Of a DNA stretch of 64,000 nucleotides, positions 62,110 to 64,000 are shown one piece after another (within the stretch, counting starts at the first letter, position 1; each line of letters begins with the position of its first letter). The notes under the pieces were generated by a model, which ran no database searches, was not told where the DNA came from, and saw nothing but the letters and a program-made list of their open reading frames with translations. Location of the stretch: positions 701,729 through 765,728 of the forward strand of contig NZ_SJPF01000002.1 of assembly GCF_007859755.1 (NCBI RefSeq), in the 5' to 3' direction. Source of the DNA: Blastopirellula retiformator (GTDB taxonomy: Bacteria > Planctomycetota > Planctomycetia > Pirellulales > Pirellulaceae). A program made the translations under genes and the position numbers.

Positions 62110-63336
62110 CTAGCTGGTCGACTTCACCACCTTGCGAGGTTCTTTGACCGCCATCACGCCTCGTTCGCTGATCTTGAACTGAACGGCGATGTCGCGGGTC
62201 ATTTCGAGATGGCTGCCGGTCGGGGCTTCGACCGCTTCCGGCGCCCAGTTCTCGACGTAGGCGAAGGCGCCTTGGAAGTCGCCATAGAACCAACTCGACG
62301 GCGATCCAGTTCGCGACTGCACGTATTCGTTGCTCCGAATCTCGTAGTCGCGCGGCAGCCGGTTCCCCTGCACGATCGTTTCGCGATCGCCGCTGGTCTC
62401 GCGAACCTCGGTCGCATTGAGGATCGCCTTCGCCTTCCACTCGAGCGACTTCGGGCAGACCAGCTGCGTTTTGCCAAGCACGATCGGCTCGCCATCTTGC
62501 GGGTCGGTCATCGCCTGGAACTTGTCGTGCACCGCGACCAGCGACTCGTAGTCGGAGAGCGCGTTCGACGCGACCAGGTTGTCGAAGTCATGGTCGCCGG
62601 CGGCCGAGCCATAGGTGTCGATCACCGGGCGATTCTTGCGGCGGTACGAGTTGACGATTCCCAAACAGGTGTCGAGGATTCGCTTCTCGCGATTGACCGC
62701 CAAGATCATCGCCGCTTCGCCGGCGCGACGCAGCACCATGCCGGTCGTGTCGAAGAAGATCGCCTCGCGGGTGATCGGCACGATGAAGCCGTACTTCTTC
62801 GTCTCCGGCGACATCACCCAATCTTCGGCCAGGCTGACCGTCGGATAGTCGTGCCCTTCCTTCACCTCTTGAGCATGATCGCCAAGCATCGTCATCCCGG
62901 CGAACTTTTCCCATTGGTGGGTCGACGGAATCAACTCGACCAGCGACATGCCGATCAGCTCCGGCTTGTTGAACTCCTCCATCATCCGGGTATAGAAGAC
63001 CTGGCCAATCAAGTTGGCGAACGCCGCGCTGCGGACGCCCGACTCGTAGATACGATGGCCGGTGACGCGGCCATCCTTCGTATCGCGCCAGCTGTTGACC
63101 ATTTCGCGGCCGCAGCGTTTGCCCATGCGGTCGGTGACCGTCGCTTCAAAGATGCTGCGGATGCTGATCTCGTCGGCGCGCAATTGGCCCGAACGAAGCG
63201 CCCCCTTCAGCGCGTCCATCGCCGGGTTGGGGACTTCGTCGTAACTGATCGACTCATGAACGCCCATCCGCCGACAAACGGCTTTCCGCTGACGTTCGCC
63301 AACTTCAAAATCATGGGCCAGTTCGAGATAGTTCAT
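62110..63336 (-). CDS. Putative phage major capsid protein (HK97-fold type)
   Basis: A 408-residue protein. Helical N-terminus, then a pattern seen in major capsid proteins: FANLIGQVFYTRMMEEFNKP, LVELIPSTHQWEKFAGMTML, WVMSPETKKYGFIVPITREA, RAGEAAMILAVNREKRILDT and late KTQLVCPKSLEWKAKAIL. Acidic and charged stretches are regular. It precedes small connector-like proteins and a tail-tube-like protein, the normal order in tailed phages. ATG 63336 has GGAG about 11 bases upstream. The HK97 fold is inferred from sequence pattern and position; no portal, protease or terminase gene is in the window. Confidence 0.72.
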   Translation of the reverse strand: MNYLELAHDFEVGERQRKAVCRRMGVHESISYDEVPNPAMDALKGALRSGQLRADEISIRSIFEATVTDRMGKRCGREMVNSWRDTKDGRVTGHRIYESGVRSAAFANLIGQVFYTRMMEEFNKPELIGMSLVELIPSTHQWEKFAGMTMLGDHAQEVKEGHDYPTVSLAEDWVMSPETKKYGFIVPITREAIFFDTTGMVLRRAGEAAMILAVNREKRILDTCLGIVNSYRRKNRPVIDTYGSAAGDHDFDNLVASNALSDYESLVAVHDKFQAMTDPQDGEPIVLGKTQLVCPKSLEWKAKAILNATEVRETSGDRETIVQGNRLPRDYEIRSNEYVQSRTGSPSSWFYGDFQGAFAYVENWAPEAVEAPTGSHLEMTRDIAVQFKISERGVMAVKEPRKVVKSTS

Positions 63337-63380
63337 GGAATACTCCGGGGGAGGTTTTTAGGTGTAGTTCGTTCTCTTGG

Positions 63381-63412
63381 GCGCCACTGCTGGCTGGTCC
63401 AGCATTGGCACA
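63381..63412. repeat. GTGCCACTGCTGG palindromic repeat, copy 3
   Basis: GCGCCACTGCTGG and CCAGCATTGGCACAC form a compact imperfect hairpin related to copies 1 and 2. It lies in the gap upstream of the capsid-like gene. Confidence 0.6.
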
Positions 63413-63440
63413 CAGCTTCTTGGCGTGAACAGACTGGTGG

Positions 63441-63472
63441 CCGCATTCCCTCGGCTCGCGCCTCGGGTTAGT
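63441..63472. repeat. Single arm of CTAGCCCG...GGGAATGCG repeat
   Basis: CCGCATTCCCTCGGCTCGCG... followed by CTCGGGTTAGT matches one arm of the palindromic element at 60714-60848 in reverse orientation. It lies seven bases before the end of the next gene. Confidence 0.58.
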
Positions 63473-63478
63473 TTGGGA

Positions 63479-64000
63479 CTACGTCGTGACGCCGAAGGCG
63501 ATGGCGTCGAGGTAGAAGACTTCTTCCGCCGCACTGCCGGTTTGACCGCCGCAGAGGACGTTCATCTCGGTCGCGCCGCTCAACGGGACTTCGTGCGTGA
63601 TCGGTTCGTTCAGGTTCGACGTCGCCTTGGTGCAGACGTGACCGTCGATCAGAAAGACGAACCGCCCGTAGGCGCCGCCGGGCAGGACCTCGAACTGGAT
63701 CTCGAAGTCGGCCATTTCGCTCGACGCGGCCGTAATGCCGGTGTCGTCGACGTACTGCGTGCTGCCGGCCGAGCTGACGCACTTCCAGGTCGTTTCGCCA
63801 TCGACCTTGTAGATCATGGCGCCACAAAAGTTGCCGGCCGGTCCGCCGCCGTTTGCCGCCAAGATGGCGCCGACGGCGGCGTTGTTCATGCAGCCGATCG
63901 CGACGGCGCTCGCGACATTGGCGCCTGCTTCGCTGTAGCGAAATTTCGACTTCAAGACGAAGGAGCGATCCATCTTGATCACCTCGCCTTTGGTCGCCAG
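63479..64000 (-). CDS. Structural protein of phage-like operon, 5' end outside window
   Basis: The visible 173 codons encode a beta-rich protein (FEIQFEVLPGGAYGRFVFLID, EEVFYLDAIAFG) with a Gly/Ala-rich part (AAVGAILAANGGGPAGNFCG). The frame stays open to the window edge, with plausible coding LATKGEVIKMDRS before the first Met, so the gene probably continues beyond 64000. A GTG at 63982 is a possible but unneeded start. A jelly-roll or decoration role upstream of the capsid gene is a guess. Confidence 0.65.
   Translation of the reverse strand: MATKGEVIKMDRSFVLKSKFRYSEAGANVASAVAIGCMNNAAVGAILAANGGGPAGNFCGAMIYKVDGETTWKCVSSAGSTQYVDDTGITAASSEMADFEIQFEVLPGGAYGRFVFLIDGHVCTKATSNLNEPITHEVPLSGATEMNVLCGGQTGSAAEEVFYLDAIAFGVTT

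Noticed and set aside
62209-63471. Long plus-strand open frame (420 codons) over the capsid-like gene
   Set aside because: Antisense shadow; sequence is dominated by Arg, His and Asp with no domain pattern.

Overview
The window reads as a chromosome segment of a planctomycete, most likely of the Pirellulaceae (Blastopirellula/Bremerella-like; genus level is inference). The evidence is the gene families: DUF1501, DUF1549/DUF1553 (PSCyt2/PSD1), DUF1552, DUF1587/1588/1592/1595/1585, PSCyt1 fused to WD40 repeats, a DUF1559 protein with a prepilin-type N-terminus beside a small lipoprotein, PEP-CTERM, and CsrA fused to a receiver domain. Short palindromic repeats fill many gaps. No rRNA, tRNA or CRISPR array was recognised.

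Region 1 (1-25 kb) is a PEP-CTERM exported protein followed by a large signalling island. Nine genes on the minus strand encode a REC-pseudokinase-REC, a CsrA-REC fusion, three CheB-CheR-PAS proteins (one also kinase plus receiver, one with no kinase, one kinase only), a second CsrA-REC fusion, a single receiver, a membrane CHASE hybrid kinase with two receivers and an Hpt, and a REC-kinase. Three plus-strand genes follow: a REC-kinase with a degenerate GGDEF-like tail, a REC and a REC-REC. No protein in the island has a DNA-binding output. The only recognisable output modules are the two CsrA RNA-binding domains. Hairpins presenting AGGA in the loop occur in the 3' region of the first CsrA-REC gene, the leader of the second, and the leader of the REC-kinase at 22.1 kb. 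My main hypothesis is a phosphorelay that ends in phosphorylation-controlled RNA binding.

Region 2 (25-50 kb) is ordinary planctomycete metabolism: a decayed SDR fragment, a LacI-regulated cluster (FAD oxidoreductase, sodium:solute symporter, exo-sialidase-like protein), a lipoprotein plus DUF1559 pair, the DUF1501 - DUF1549/1553 - PSCyt1/WD40 operon, DUF1552 with a DUF1587-1592-type cytochrome protein, a GDSL esterase, and small hypothetical or membrane proteins. Two perfect palindromes containing GTGAATATTCAC lie in the divergent promoter region around 33 kb.

Region 3 (50-64 kb) is a compact minus-strand structural operon resembling phage late genes, read from 64 kb down to 50 kb: a partial protein at the edge, a probable major capsid protein, small connector-like proteins, a tail-tube-like protein, a possible overlapping assembly-chaperone pair, and large beta-rich, LamG and hub-like proteins, several joined by ATGA overlaps. 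No tape-measure gene, lysis gene, integrase, terminase or portal is seen inside the window. Its gaps hold palindromic repeats, a 107-bp nested hairpin and a plus-strand membrane-protein gene broken by one stop codon.

Many long open frames on the opposite strand are by-products of high GC content and were left out. Several gene starts were moved inward to sites with a ribosome binding site or domain start.
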